A stretch of 19,838 nt of DNA from JBICHM01 sp043101835 (GTDB lineage: Bacteria > Planctomycetota > Phycisphaerae > Phycisphaerales > UBA1924): positions 1 to 19,838 of the forward strand of contig JBICHM010000010.1 in assembly GCA_043101835.1 (NCBI GenBank). The letters run 5' to 3'. The position numbers and the translations under genes were made by a program. Numbering within the stretch: the first letter of the stretch is position 1; each line of letters begins with the position of its first letter. Under the pieces are notes generated by a model. That model searched no databases. It was given only the letters and a program-made list of their open reading frames with translations, and was not told the DNA's origin. Below are positions 1 to 9,800 of this stretch, in pieces.

Positions 1-17
1 CGACGCTCTTCCGATCT
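1..17. other. Illumina sequencing adapter remnant (assembly artefact)
   Basis: Bases 1-17 (CGACGCTCTTCCGATCT) are identical to the 3' end of the Illumina TruSeq universal/read-1 adapter. They sit exactly at the start of the sequence, where an untrimmed adapter would be joined to a contig end. They are not genomic. The minus-strand peptidase reading frame stays open through them by chance, adding five artificial codons after codon 348. A 17-of-17 match at the very edge is hard to explain by chance. Confidence 0.95.
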
Positions 18-1061
18 ATCGCGAGCGCGCTGGAGCGTGCGCGCGAGGATCTCGTTGCCGGTGCGTCCGGTCGCAAACTCGCTGGTGAGGATGTCCTGCA
101 GGCGGTTTGCCTTGGCGATGGCGTCGCGCACCCCCTGGGGCGCCTCCGATTCGCCGGGGCGGAGCACGTAGGCCATCTGCTGGGTGTCGGTGTTGAGGCC
201 GAGGCTGGTGATGCCGAAGTCGATGTGCACGAGGTCGCCGGGATTGATGGTTTCGCCCTGGCCGGTGAACAGTTCGACGAAGTCGCTCGTGCGCTCGGGG
301 CGCTGCACGGCGACGGAGGGGTGAAACCAGACGTCGTAGCCCAGGGCGCGGGCGCGTTCGCGGAGCCACCATTCGAGGTCTTTGGTGGTGGTGACGCCGG
401 GGGTGACGGCCTGCTCGCTGAGCGCTTCGTGGATGATGGCGCGGGCGCTGCGGACGAGGCCGGTGTACGCGGCCACTTCGGGCGCGGTGCGCGTCTCAAG
501 CCAGCGCATAGCGAGGGTCTCGGCGGAGACGATGCGCTCGGCGAATGCCGAGCCGATCGCGTCAACGAAGAGATCTCGCTCGGTGTCGACGAGGCCGTCG
601 GCGTGCGCGAGGGTGCGCGAGGTGTTGACGCCGATGGACGCGGGATTGCGCTCGGCGATGATCTCGCGCAGTCGCGCCCACTGGTCGGGCTGCGACTCGG
701 GCTCCCAGGCGCCTTCGAAGGCGTCGCCGACGGCGTAGCGCGCGACGGCGAGGCGCTCGACAGGTCCGTTCGGCTCGGCCTGGTGAAGCACGAGGATGGT
801 GCGCCGGCGCGCCGAGAGCCAGGTCGCCGGGAGCATGGTGCGCACGACGGGGTCCTCGTTGTACTCGCGCGAGATGAGCACCCACATCTCGATGCCGGCG
901 TCGGTCATCAGCGTTGGCAGCAGCGTGTCGAGTCGGTGTTCGAGCCATGCGTCGACGGCCTGCGCCTGGGTGCGCAGCGGCAGGGCCGGTGCGGGCTGTG
1001 CGTGTGCGGCGCACGCAGCGCCGGCGATGAGAATCGACGCAACGATCGGGCTGGCCTGCAT
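3..1061 (-). CDS. Secreted M24-family metallopeptidase (Xaa-Pro aminopeptidase-like), 3' truncated
   Basis: Read on the minus strand from ATG at 1061-1059, with GGAG at 1073-1070 and an 8-nt spacer. It gives 348 genomic codons down to base 18; bases 17-3 are adapter. The N-terminus (MQASPIVASILIAGAACAAHA|Q) is a signal peptide with likely cleavage after Ala21, so the enzyme is exported. Residues ~30-180 look like the N-terminal domain of creatinase/prolidase-type proteins, and the pita-bread M24 domain begins near 185. Two of the five expected metal ligands are visible: Asp281 in VHIDFG and Asp292 in LNTDTQQMAYVL. Their 11-residue spacing matches the Asp pair of methionine aminopeptidase. His247 (WFHPSVAVQRP) may be the substrate-binding or catalytic His. 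The His, Glu, Glu ligands lie beyond the contig end. The family hydrolyses N-terminal X-Pro bonds or related amides; the actual substrate is unknown. It is transcribed divergently from tpsB and probably unrelated to it. Family call firm, substrate not. Confidence 0.88.
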   Translation of the reverse strand, partial: MQASPIVASILIAGAACAAHAQPAPALPLRTQAQAVDAWLEHRLDTLLPTLMTDAGIEMWVLISREYNEDPVVRTMLPATWLSARRRTILVLHQAEPNGPVERLAVARYAVGDAFEGAWEPESQPDQWARLREIIAERNPASIGVNTSRTLAHADGLVDTERDLFVDAIGSAFAERIVSAETLAMRWLETRTAPEVAAYTGLVRSARAIIHEALSEQAVTPGVTTTKDLEWWLRERARALGYDVWFHPSVAVQRPERTSDFVELFTGQGETINPGDLVHIDFGITSLGLNTDTQQMAYVLRPGESEAPQGVRDAIAKANRLQDILTSEFATGRTGNEILARTLQRARDRSEER

Positions 1062-1288
1062 GATGGATGCTCCAATCGGGCGAGCGGCGTACGCGGGAGC
1101 GCGCCGCCATCGCGACATCAAGGGTAAATACCTGTTTGGCGACGATGAGTGTGGGTTTGGGGGGATTATGCCGAGCGCGCGGGGCCAGAACAGCGTCCTG
1201 AGTGAGTGGACGCCGGCGCGCGATTCTGTGCGTGTGTTGCGCATGCAGGTCCGTTCTGGCTTATCGCGACGGTGTTCCTCCTAGGCCA

Positions 1289-1317
1289 TTGACGGGGTTC
1301 GGGAGGCGTTTTAGGTT
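1289..1317 (+). promoter_or_regulatory. Possible promoter for tpsB operon
   Basis: TTGACG at 1289-1294 matches five of six bases of the sigma70 -35 consensus. A TAGGTT hexamer lies 17 nt downstream at 1312-1317, which is a weak -10 (three of six). If real, the transcript would start near 1325 and carry a ~175-nt leader containing the G7 run, the 1349-1363 hairpin and the 1473-1486 palindrome. Good -35 and spacing, poor -10, and promoter preferences of this lineage are not known to me. Confidence 0.25.
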
Positions 1318-1348
1318 GCAGCGTACGGGGTTGAGAAAGGTGGGGGGG

Positions 1349-1363
1349 CCGCCGTCGCGGCGG
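1349..1363 (+). other. Small GC hairpin in tpsB leader
   Basis: CCGCCG (1349-1354) and CGGCGG (1358-1363) are perfect inverted repeats around a TCG loop, directly after a run of seven G (1342-1348). No T-run follows, so it is not an intrinsic terminator. It may be a leader structure or merely a product of high GC. Confidence 0.35.
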
Positions 1364-1472
1364 ACGCTCCCAGCAAGAGGCGGCTGGATGGTGCGATGGA
1401 ATCGTTGCTGTGTCTCCGAGCGGGGTCTTCCCTGCCGCTGCATGGCTGCGCGTCGCGCGCCTGTGGATGAGA

Positions 1473-1491
1473 CCGTCCGCGGACGGGGAGG
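1473..1491 (+). promoter_or_regulatory. 14-bp perfect palindrome merging into the tpsB Shine-Dalgarno
   Basis: CCGTCCGCGGACGG (1473-1486) is its own reverse complement. Its last bases run into the strong Shine-Dalgarno GGGGAGG (1485-1491), which lies 7 nt before ATG 1499. In DNA this could be a dimeric regulator's operator. In RNA the half-sites could pair and reduce access to the ribosome-binding site, although the centre leaves little room for a loop. The palindrome and its overlap with the site are seen directly; a regulatory role is inferred. Confidence 0.5.
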
Positions 1492-1498
1492 CCAGACA

Positions 1499-3709
1499 AT
1501 GACGATGCGCGTCGTGGGATTCACGCGTCTCGCCGGTGCGGCTGCGGCCGCCACGATGCTCGCCTGTTCGTCCGGCGCGATGGCGCAGGATGCGAGCGGT
1601 CAGCCCGACAGCGCGCAGCAAGCCGGCGCGCCGACGGTTCCTTTCTATACGATCGGCCGTTTCGCGGTCACCGGCCTCGAGGCCTGGGGCTCGAGCGTGG
1701 CGGACCTCGGCACGCTGCGCGTCCGGCTTGTGCGGACCGACAGCGGGTGGATCGCGGCTGAGCCGAATGACCAGGAGACGCCCGTTCGGACGCTCCGGCA
1801 GCTGCGCGCCGGCGGTCCGCTGCGTGTTGACGACACCGCGCTGGCGCAGATCGCGCAGGGTATTCCTGCGTGGATGCTCGAGGCGCTGGGCAAGGAATAC
1901 AACGGGCAGCGCACGCCTGAATACAGCGTGGACGACGAGACGGGCGTCGCGACATTCGTGGTCGAGGCGCCTGCGCCGGCGCCGGGTGAGTCGGCGTTCG
2001 AGATCGGCTCGGTGCGCGGCGTTGGCCTGACCGATGACGGGCTGAGCGCCGAGGAGCTCGCGCAGGTCGAAGTTTCACTGACCCCGGTCGAGGGCGGATT
2101 CATCGACGAGCGCATCGGTCTCTCGTCCGAACGGCGCACGCTGGGCGACATCAGCGCGGGCGCCGAGCGCGTGACGCTCTACTCGTCAGCGCTGCAGTCG
2201 ATCGCGGAAGCGGTTGTTCGCGCCTACAACGAGCGGGACCTCCGCGGCATCCGCGTCGATGTGACCCTGCCCGACCCGGCGACGGGCGAGATCGTGCTGC
2301 AGGTGACCGAGGGTCGCGTCGGCGATGTGCGGACGATCCAGCTCAGCGAGACCGACGAGACAACGACGAATGCGCCGACGCACGCGCGGATCCGGGAGTC
2401 GAGCCCGGTGCAGACGGGCGAACTGGTCGATATCCGCGCACTCGACAACTACGTCTTCCGCCTGAACCGGCGGCCGGGTCGGCGGGTCGACATCGCGCTT
2501 GCGCCCGGACCGGATCAGAACGAGCTGACGCTCGATTACCTTGTCGCCGAGGCGTCGCCGCTGACGCTGTACGTGCAGGCCTCGAACACGGGCACGGAAG
2601 AGACGACGGAGTGGCGCGAGCGGTTCGGCCTGAACCACTACAACCTGACGGGCGCAGACGACACGCTGCTGCTCGACTACGTGACGGGCGATTTCGACGC
2701 GGTGAACGCCCTGCTGGTCAGCTACGAGCGGCCGTTCAGCTTCCTCTCGGATTGGCGGTTCCGTGGCTACGCGACGTACACGGAGTACGACGCGTCGCAG
2801 GTCGGCTTCGTCGGGCAGGCGTTCGAGGGCGAGACGGTCGGCGGCGGCGCTGAGATCCTCTGGACCTTCCACCAGGATCGCGCCACGTTCCTCGACGGCG
2901 TGCTTGGCGCGCGATTCGAGAATGTGCAGGTTGACAACAATCTCGCCAACATCACGGCGGACAACGACTTCTTCCTCCCGTACATCGGTGTGAAGGGCGA
3001 GCGGCTCACCGAGCAGTCGCAGACCTTCGGCCTGGCGATGTTCGAGTCGAACCTGCCCGGCGTGGCGAACACGCAGACGGGCGTCGATCTCGACGGTCTC
3101 GGGCGCATCAACGCGAGCGACGACTGGATCGTCTTCCGCTACGAGCTCTCGCACTCGTTCTACCTCGAGCCGCTCGTGCAGAAGAACTGGGGCGGCGAGG
3201 GTTCGACGCTGGCGCACGAGGTGTTCCTCTCGGCGAAGGGCCAGGTCTCGTTCGACGATCGCCTGCCGCCGAACTACGCGCAGACGATCGGCGGTCTGTA
3301 CACGGTGCGCGGCTATCCGGAAGCGTTCAGCTACGGCGATCGCGTCTACCAGGCGACGGCGGAGTACCGGTACCACTTCCCGCGTTCGCTGGATCCGGGC
3401 GAGCCGGTGCGGGGGCTGTTCCCTGATCAGCCGTTCCGTGCGCGGCCGCAGCAGTGGCTGAGCCGTCCGGACTGGGACCTGATCTTCCGCGCCTTCGTGG
3501 ACGCGGGCATTGCGCAGAACATCGACAAGGAGCCGTTCGAGACGGACACCACGCTGGTGGGCGCGGGGGTGGGCGTCGAGCTGGCGATCAAGCGGAACAT
3601 CAATGTGCGAGTGGACTGGGGCTTTGCGCTCCACGACGAGACGACCGCGGACGACGCGGTGACCGCCGGCTCGAGCCAGGTGCATCTCGTGTTCACGCTC
3701 GTGTTTTAG
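1499..3709 (+). CDS. TpsB: two-partner secretion outer-membrane transporter (ShlB/FhaC/HecB family)
   Basis: 736 residues, TAG stop at 3707-3709. ATG 1499 was chosen for its Shine-Dalgarno site (GGGGAGG, 7-nt spacer) and because a signal peptide begins there, with likely cleavage AMA|Q after residue 29. Residues 167-276 form POTRA1 (helix AEAVVRAYNERDLRG, then GEIVLQVTEGRV) and ~283-355 POTRA2 (LNRRPGRRVDIALAPG, typical of FhaC-like proteins). From ~355 on is a 16-strand-type barrel with the signature VRGY at 603-606 (Omp85/TpsB loop L6) and a terminal Phe (LVFTLVF). The usual length is ~550-600; the excess is N-terminal, where residues 50-157 look like an extra POTRA-like module. The protein threads a TpsA partner across the outer membrane, and the partner is encoded 112 bp downstream. 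Family identification is firm. Confidence 0.93.
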   Translation: MTMRVVGFTRLAGAAAAATMLACSSGAMAQDASGQPDSAQQAGAPTVPFYTIGRFAVTGLEAWGSSVADLGTLRVRLVRTDSGWIAAEPNDQETPVRTLRQLRAGGPLRVDDTALAQIAQGIPAWMLEALGKEYNGQRTPEYSVDDETGVATFVVEAPAPAPGESAFEIGSVRGVGLTDDGLSAEELAQVEVSLTPVEGGFIDERIGLSSERRTLGDISAGAERVTLYSSALQSIAEAVVRAYNERDLRGIRVDVTLPDPATGEIVLQVTEGRVGDVRTIQLSETDETTTNAPTHARIRESSPVQTGELVDIRALDNYVFRLNRRPGRRVDIALAPGPDQNELTLDYLVAEASPLTLYVQASNTGTEETTEWRERFGLNHYNLTGADDTLLLDYVTGDFDAVNALLVSYERPFSFLSDWRFRGYATYTEYDASQVGFVGQAFEGETVGGGAEILWTFHQDRATFLDGVLGARFENVQVDNNLANITADNDFFLPYIGVKGERLTEQSQTFGLAMFESNLPGVANTQTGVDLDGLGRINASDDWIVFRYELSHSFYLEPLVQKNWGGEGSTLAHEVFLSAKGQVSFDDRLPPNYAQTIGGLYTVRGYPEAFSYGDRVYQATAEYRYHFPRSLDPGEPVRGLFPDQPFRARPQQWLSRPDWDLIFRAFVDAGIAQNIDKEPFETDTTLVGAGVGVELAIKRNINVRVDWGFALHDETTADDAVTAGSSQVHLVFTLVF
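1646..2083 (+). repeat. Internal duplication in TpsB: extra POTRA-like module before POTRA1
   Basis: Residues 50-78 (YTIGRFAVTGL ...) align without gaps to 167-195 (FEIGSVRGVGL ...), sharing the pattern xIGxxxxxGLxxxGxSxxxLxxxxVxL. The following helices also correspond (TALAQIAQGI at 113-122 against SALQSIAEAV at 230-239), as do the final strands (GVATFVVEAP against GEIVLQVTEG). This is a beta-alpha-alpha-beta-beta POTRA-like layout occurring twice before the normal POTRA2. Canonical TpsB proteins have two POTRA domains; here three are inferred. Confidence 0.55.
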
Positions 3710-3821
3710 TGAGGGCCGCGGCGCGGTCGGCGCGTCGGGGCGGTGGAGAAAGAGACGACAGTCAGCGTTCCGGGGCCGGCGCAGGGGAGCGACGGCGCAA
3801 CGGGAAGACGGGGAGACGGCC
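3710..3821 (+). other. tpsB-tpsA spacer
   Basis: 112 bp between the tpsB stop and tpsA ATG. No terminator-like hairpin with a T-run and no convincing promoter is visible. It ends in a purine-rich stretch whose GGGGAGA (3810-3816) is the tpsA ribosome-binding site. Co-transcription of tpsB and tpsA is likely. Confidence 0.6.
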
Positions 3822-6800
3822 ATGATCGATCGAGACAACTCCGTGCATCAGTGTTCGCCGGGGAATGATCGGGGCCTGTCGCGCGCCGAGCGTCGGCGTG
3901 CGCTGCGCGCGCTCAGGAAGCGTCGGCGCCTGGCGCGACCGGTGCGCTTCGGCCTGCTCGGCGCCGCGGCCTTCCTGGCCGCCGCCGGCGTCGCGCAGCC
4001 CGTCTACGCCCAGCGCGGCGTGTCCGGCATGAGCGGCGCCAACGTTGTGCACGGCGATGTCTCCTTCCGTCGCACGCGCGGCGGCATGACGATCACGGCC
4101 AGCGACGGCTCGATCATCGAGTTCGAGCGGTTCAACATCCCGAAGCGCGGCTTCGTTCGTTTCAACCAGCCCGGCGTCGACGCGACCGTCCTGAATCGCG
4201 TGGTCGGCCCCGGCGCCTCGCTGATCCAGGGCACGCTCGTGGCCAACGGCCAGGTGTTCCTCGTGAACCCGTCGGGCGTGACTTTCGGGCCCGGCGCGCG
4301 TGTGAACGTGGGCGCCCTCTACGCCGTGGGCGGGCAGTTGAGCAACGCGGACTTCCGGCGCGGCATCCGCAACTTCACCGATCTCTCCGGCTCGGTGGTC
4401 AACCAGGGCGTCATCAGCGCCGAGCGCGGCGTGCACATGGCGGGGTCGTCGATCCAGAACAGCGGATCCATCGTCGCCAGCCGTGGCGTGGTGACGTTGT
4501 CGGCCGGCGACAACGTGTTCCTTGCTGAGCAGGGCTCGAGCGTGATGGTGCGCATCGACGCGCCGGGCGCTGTTGGTGAGACGACTGTCCCGGCGCCCGA
4601 GGGCGGCGTCGGTGTCGAGAACTCGGGTTCGGTCGCGGGCGGCGCGGTGCTCTTCAGCACCGGCGACCTCCATTCGCTGGCGATCCGCAACGAGGGTCGC
4701 GTGACGGCGACCGGCGGGAGTGTGACGATCGACAGCGCCGGCGCCGCGCGGAACAGCGGCGTGATCGACGCCTCCGACACCAGCGCCGGCGGGACCGGCG
4801 GCGAGGTTCGCTTGCTCGGCGAGACCGTCGTGCAGAGCGGCGTAATCGATGCGTCGGGCGATCGGGCGGGCGGCACGGTGATGGTCGGCGGCAACTTCCG
4901 CGGCCAGGGCCCGGAGCGGAACGCCGAGACGACGGTGATCACCGGCGACAGCGTGATCCGCGCCGACGCGGTGACCAGCGGCGACGGCGGTCGCATCGCG
5001 ATCTGGGGCACGGACGGCGCGTATGTCGGCGGCGAGCTCTCGACGCGCCAGGGCGAGTTCGGTGGGACGGGCGGATTCGTCGAGACCTCGTCGGATGCGC
5101 TCCTGCTGAGCGCGCGTGTCGACACGGGTGTGGGCGGGTCGTTCCTTGTCGATCCGGTGGATCTGACGATCGGCGGCGGCCCCGAGGCGGATCCGCTGCC
5201 GGACTCCGGCGACTTCAACTTTGACGACGCCGAGTCGAGTATTTCCGCGAACACGGTCGAGGCGGTGCTTGAGAGCGGCGGCTCACTGATTCTCGAAGCC
5301 CAGAACAACATCGTCGTTACGAACAACATCAACAGCGCCGGCGGCGATGCCGATGGCGACCTGACGCTGCGCGCGGGCAAGGGCATCGCGATCAGCAACA
5401 ACGTCTCGATCACGACCGACGCCAACATCACGCTGCAGGCCAACTACTACGAGGACGGGCCTTCGGCGACGAACGAGATCATCGCCGCCGGGCGCACCGC
5501 GGGCGACGCGGTGATCACCCTGGGCAGCCAGGTGGACATTACGGCCGGCGGCACGCTGTCGATCGAGGTGCGTCCGACAGCGACGCCGCTCGCGGCCAAC
5601 GGCGATCCGGTTGGTGTGTCGTTCGCCGTTGGCGACATCACGCTGGGGTCGGCGGCGAACAACGCGAACCGCGTGGACCTCGTCGGCGCGGATGTGAATG
5701 TGGTCGTTCCCAACGGGCTGATCACCAACGCGGACGTGACCGGGACGACGAGCATCCTGCTGCACGCCGGCGCGGACGGGACCGGCACGCACGACTTTGC
5801 GCCGGCTGCGGATCGCGTGACGCTCGACGGCGCCGCGATCACCCTGCGCGCGGGCGATGGCTCCGGCGCCGAGGTGGTCGATCTCTCGGTGAACGACCCG
5901 GACATCGTCAACGCGACGTCGCTGCTCATCCGGCAGGACGGCGCGGTGACGAGTGCGCAACTGCTCGACGGCGCGCGGATCGGGCCCGGGCTCGCGGGCT
6001 TCGACTACACGCTGCAGTCGGACAACGGCGCGATCACGCTTGGGGACCGTACACGCCTCGCCAACGCCGACCTCACGTTGAACGCGAAGGACGGCGTGAC
6101 GCTCGGCGCCAACGCCGGCAGCTCGGGCCTCAACAGCCTCACCATCGACGGCGACACCGACGTCGACGGGACGGGCAATGTCGCGATCGACAGCGCGGTG
6201 TCGTTGACCGAAGGTCTGCAGAGCAGCGGCGTCGATTTCGGCACCACCGGGGCGATCACGGCGACCAGCGGCAACGTTGACATCGAGCACACAGGCGACG
6301 TCACGATCGGTGCGACGGTGGGCCTGACCGACGGCTCTTTCGAGAGCACCGGCGCCGCGTTCACCGGCGGCGGCATCGATTCGACGAACAATCTGATCAA
6401 CATCACGCACACCGGGCAGGTGGACGTGACGGGCACGATGTCGGGCCAGGCCGTCGAGCTGCGTTCGACGGGCGCCGGCGTCGACATCGGGGCGAACCTC
6501 AGCAGCCCCAACGCCGTGTCGGTTCGCGCCGATGGCGGCATCACCTTCTCCGCGGCGACGATCCTGGCTTCGCCGGTGATCGAACTGGTGGCGACGGGCG
6601 CCGCGTCGGTGGTCGATTTCTCCGTCAATGCGCCCACGGTGCGCGGCGTCGGGCTGAATGCCCCGACGGAGTTCCTGCAGGGGCAGGGCCCGGATATGAC
6701 GCAGGCCGACCTGCTTGCGGCGGGGAACTTCGACCAGGGCCTTCCCTCGTCGTACACGCTCGAGAGCGCCGGCTCCATCGAGATCAGCGACGCGACGTTG

Positions 6801-9800
6801 TTCAACAACACCACGCTGTTCCTGATCGCCGATGGCGATGTGACGCTGGGCGGCGGCGACTACACGCTGAACGGTCTGAACATCCAGGCCGATCGTGACG
6901 GCGACGACACCGGCAGCGTGCTCATCACGGAAAACGTGACTGTCGCGGGCGGCCAGATCACGTCGTCCGGCGTGAACTTCACCAGCACGACGGCGACCAA
7001 GTCGCTGATTTCGGACCTGCTGACGCTCAACCACACGGGCGATGTGGCGATCGCGAGCGGGTCGCGCGTGACGCTCGGGGCGTCCACGGTCGGTGGCAAC
7101 CTGACGCTGAGCGTCGACAACCAGGACCTGCTCTCGACGACGGCGATCGATCAGCTCGGCGGGACAGCGCTGTCGGTCGGTGGGTTCGCCGACCTGACGG
7201 CGACGGGCCTCGTGACGGCGATCAATCTCGACAGCGCCGATGTCACCGGTCAGGTGCGGCTCTCGACCCCGGGCGACGCGACGGTGATCAGCCCCGGCGC
7301 GCTCACCCTCGGCGCCTCGAACGTCGGCGGCGGGCTGACGGCGACGGCGCAGGACGGCGATCTGACCCTCGCGGACGCGGTCGGCGTGACCGGCGCGGCC
7401 TCGCTGACGGCGAGCGGCACGGATCGCGACCTCGTCGGCGGCGTGAACCTGCTGCAGACGTCGACGGATGTCACCCTCAGCGCGACGCAGGACATCACGA
7501 TCTCGCGGGATGTCGGCGGCGCGGTGACGCTCAGCGCGGGACGCAACGCAAACGTCACGCTCACGAGCACCGACGCGGTGACGCTCGGCGCTTCGACCGT
7601 CGGCGGCAACCTCACGCTGACCGGCTCGGGCCCGGTCTCGTCGGCGAACACGGTTGATATCACCGGCGACGCGTCGCTCACGGTCAACACCGGCGCGGTC
7701 CTGCCGTTCGCGATCGACTTCGCTGATCTCAATGTCGGGCAGACGCTTTCGCTGAACACCGATGGTGTGGCGCAGGTCGAGTCCACCGCCGGCGGACTCA
7801 CCCTCGGCGCGTCGAACGTCGGCGTTGCGCTGCGCCTTGTCGCGAACGGTGCGATCGGCGGCAGCGGCGCGCTGGTGGAGGTTGGGAAGGGCGCGCTGGT
7901 CATTCCCGGCGCGGTGACCGTGCTTGAGGCCAATTCGATCAATCTGGCCGGGCTCGACAGCGTCGTGCCGATCGCGCTGACGACGACGGGCGATGCGACC
8001 CTCACCAACGCTGGTGCAATCGTCTTCAACGGCGCGACGGTTGGCGGGGCGCTCGACGCGACCGCGACCGCGGGCTCGATCACCGATGACGGCGGCATCG
8101 TCGTCACCGGCGACGCGACATTCACCGCGACTGGCGTGGGCGGCGCGATCACCCTCGATTCGACGACCGTGAACGGCGCGACCTCGCTCGCGGCGACGGG
8201 CGCGGTGTCGTACACCTCGCCGAACCCGGTTCGTATCCTGGCGTTCAGCGCCGGGGCCGATTCGGTCATCGAGGCGTCCGACATAGACTTCACGGGCGCG
8301 GCCGACAGCGTCGGCGCGAGCGCGGCGGGCGTCGACCTGGCGCTGCGTCCGAGCCTGGCGACGCTGAGCGTCGGCATCGGCGACGACTTCAGTGCGGATC
8401 TGCAGAACTTCACGCTCTCGGGCGCTGATCTCACGAAGCTTGCGGACGGGTTCAACTCGATCACGATCGGTCGGACGGACGCGTTCACGAGTTCGCTGAT
8501 CCTTGGCAACGACGTGGTGTTCCGCGACGCCGCGATCATCCGTCGGCCGACAGATGCGCTGCAGACGACGACTGTGAACGCGGGCATCACCGGCGTCGGC
8601 GACGCATCGATCTCGCTGTTCGGCGCCGCCGCGGGCGTGACGAACCTGACCGGCGAGATCACGACCGAGGGCGGCGCGATCTCGATCACCGGGGAGACGA
8701 CGCTTGCCGGCACGTCGGCGCTGCGGACGACCAACGGCGGCGCGGCGGGCGGTGACATTTCGACCGGCGTGATCGCGACTGTCGCGCCGGGTTCGAACGC
8801 CCTGACGATCGACGCCGGCGACGCCGGCACTGTGACCACTGGCGACATCGGCGCGGGTGGACCGCTCGCCTCGTTCACGCTCGGTGGTGCGACGACCGCG
8901 ACTCTGGGCGTTGTCAACGCGGCCGGCGCCATCGCCTTCACGGCGGACTCGCTGAACGCCGGGGCGATCACGAGCAACGGCAACCAGGCGATTACGTTCA
9001 CGACCGACGCGCTCACACTGACCGGGCCGGTCGGCACGCAGGGCGACCTTGTCGTGCAGACGCGGACCGCGGCGCGTGACATCGGCGTCGGCGTCGCGGT
9101 GGGGGGGCTCGATCTCACCGGCGCCACGTTCACCAACCTCTTCGTCGGCGCCGACCGCAACACGGTGACGATCGGTCGGGCGAATGGCGCCGGCGACATC
9201 ACGATCGGCGCGGGCGGCCTGACGCTCGGCGACACGCTCCTCGTTCGCAGCCCGAGCGGCGAGATCCTTGTCGATGGCGAGTTGGCGACGACGGGCGCAG
9301 CGTCGCTGACGCTCGCCGCGCAGACGATCCGTCTGCGCGATTCGGTCTATACCGACACGGGCGACCTCACCGCGAACGGCGCGATCAGCGTCGAGGCGCC
9401 GGTCGACTTCGGCTCGCTCTTCGGTGGCGGGGCGATCGTCACCGTCGGCCCGATCGACGCCACGGCGGAGCAGAACTTCGCCATCGGCGGGAACGGCGAC
9501 ACGACCCTCGTGCTGACCGGCGACATTGGGTCATCCGGCGCGCTCGGGTTCCTCGATGTGTTCGCCGACAGCGGGCTGCGCATCGGCGCCCCGAGCGTGT
9601 CGATCACGAGCAACGGCATGTTTGCGGCGGCGGCGATCGACTCGGTCGCCGGGCAGACCAACGCCCTCACGCTGACGATGGTCGGCGGCGGGAGCGCGAC
9701 GCTCGAGGGCGTGATCGGCGGTTCTGTGCTTGCCGATCCGGCGACGCTCTCGTCCTTCACGATCAACGGCGACTCGACCCTGAGCGGCGGGCTGGTGCGC

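Larger units (their letters stand above)
1062..1498. other. Divergent intergenic region, 437 bp
   Basis: This gap separates the start of the M24 peptidase (minus) from the start of tpsB (plus), so it should hold the promoters of both. What can be seen: a G6 run at 1159-1164, a G7 run at 1342-1348, a GC-rich hairpin at 1349-1363, a possible sigma70-like site at 1289-1317 and a 14-bp palindrome at 1473-1486. A weak AT-rich patch (TAAATA, 1125-1130) could serve as a -10 for either strand, but no good -35 accompanies it. No RNA gene or additional small protein with a convincing ribosome-binding site was found. The tpsB frame is open back to GTG 1202, but the upstream part has no protein-like character. 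Confidence 0.6.

Noticed and set aside
225..1127. 300-aa plus-strand open frame opposite the first gene
   Set aside because: It is antisense to a minus-strand frame with a signal peptide, M24 metal-ligand motifs and a ribosome-binding site; its own translation shows no recognisable motif.
1202..1498. 5' extension of tpsB to GTG 1202 (99 extra residues)
   Set aside because: No Shine-Dalgarno, Arg/Cys-rich non-protein-like composition, and it would bury the clear signal peptide starting at 1499.
1559..1567. Possible lipobox (MLAC) in the TpsB signal peptide
   Set aside because: It lacks the usual Leu at -3, and AMA|Q a few residues later is a better signal peptidase I site; TpsB proteins are not lipoproteins.
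2186..3838. Long antisense frame of 550 aa over tpsB
   Set aside because: Shadow of a high-GC gene; His/Arg/Val/Glu-biased with no domain, opposite a clear FhaC-family barrel.
7068..8055. CRISPR-like regularly spaced repeats
   Set aside because: The periodicity is at the protein level inside an open frame, with diverged DNA; not identical short repeats with unique spacers.
5283..9235. Antisense frames of 583 and 661 aa over tpsA
   Set aside because: Low-complexity Arg- or Ser/Pro/Val-rich translations that mirror the repetitive tpsA codons; no start signals or domains.
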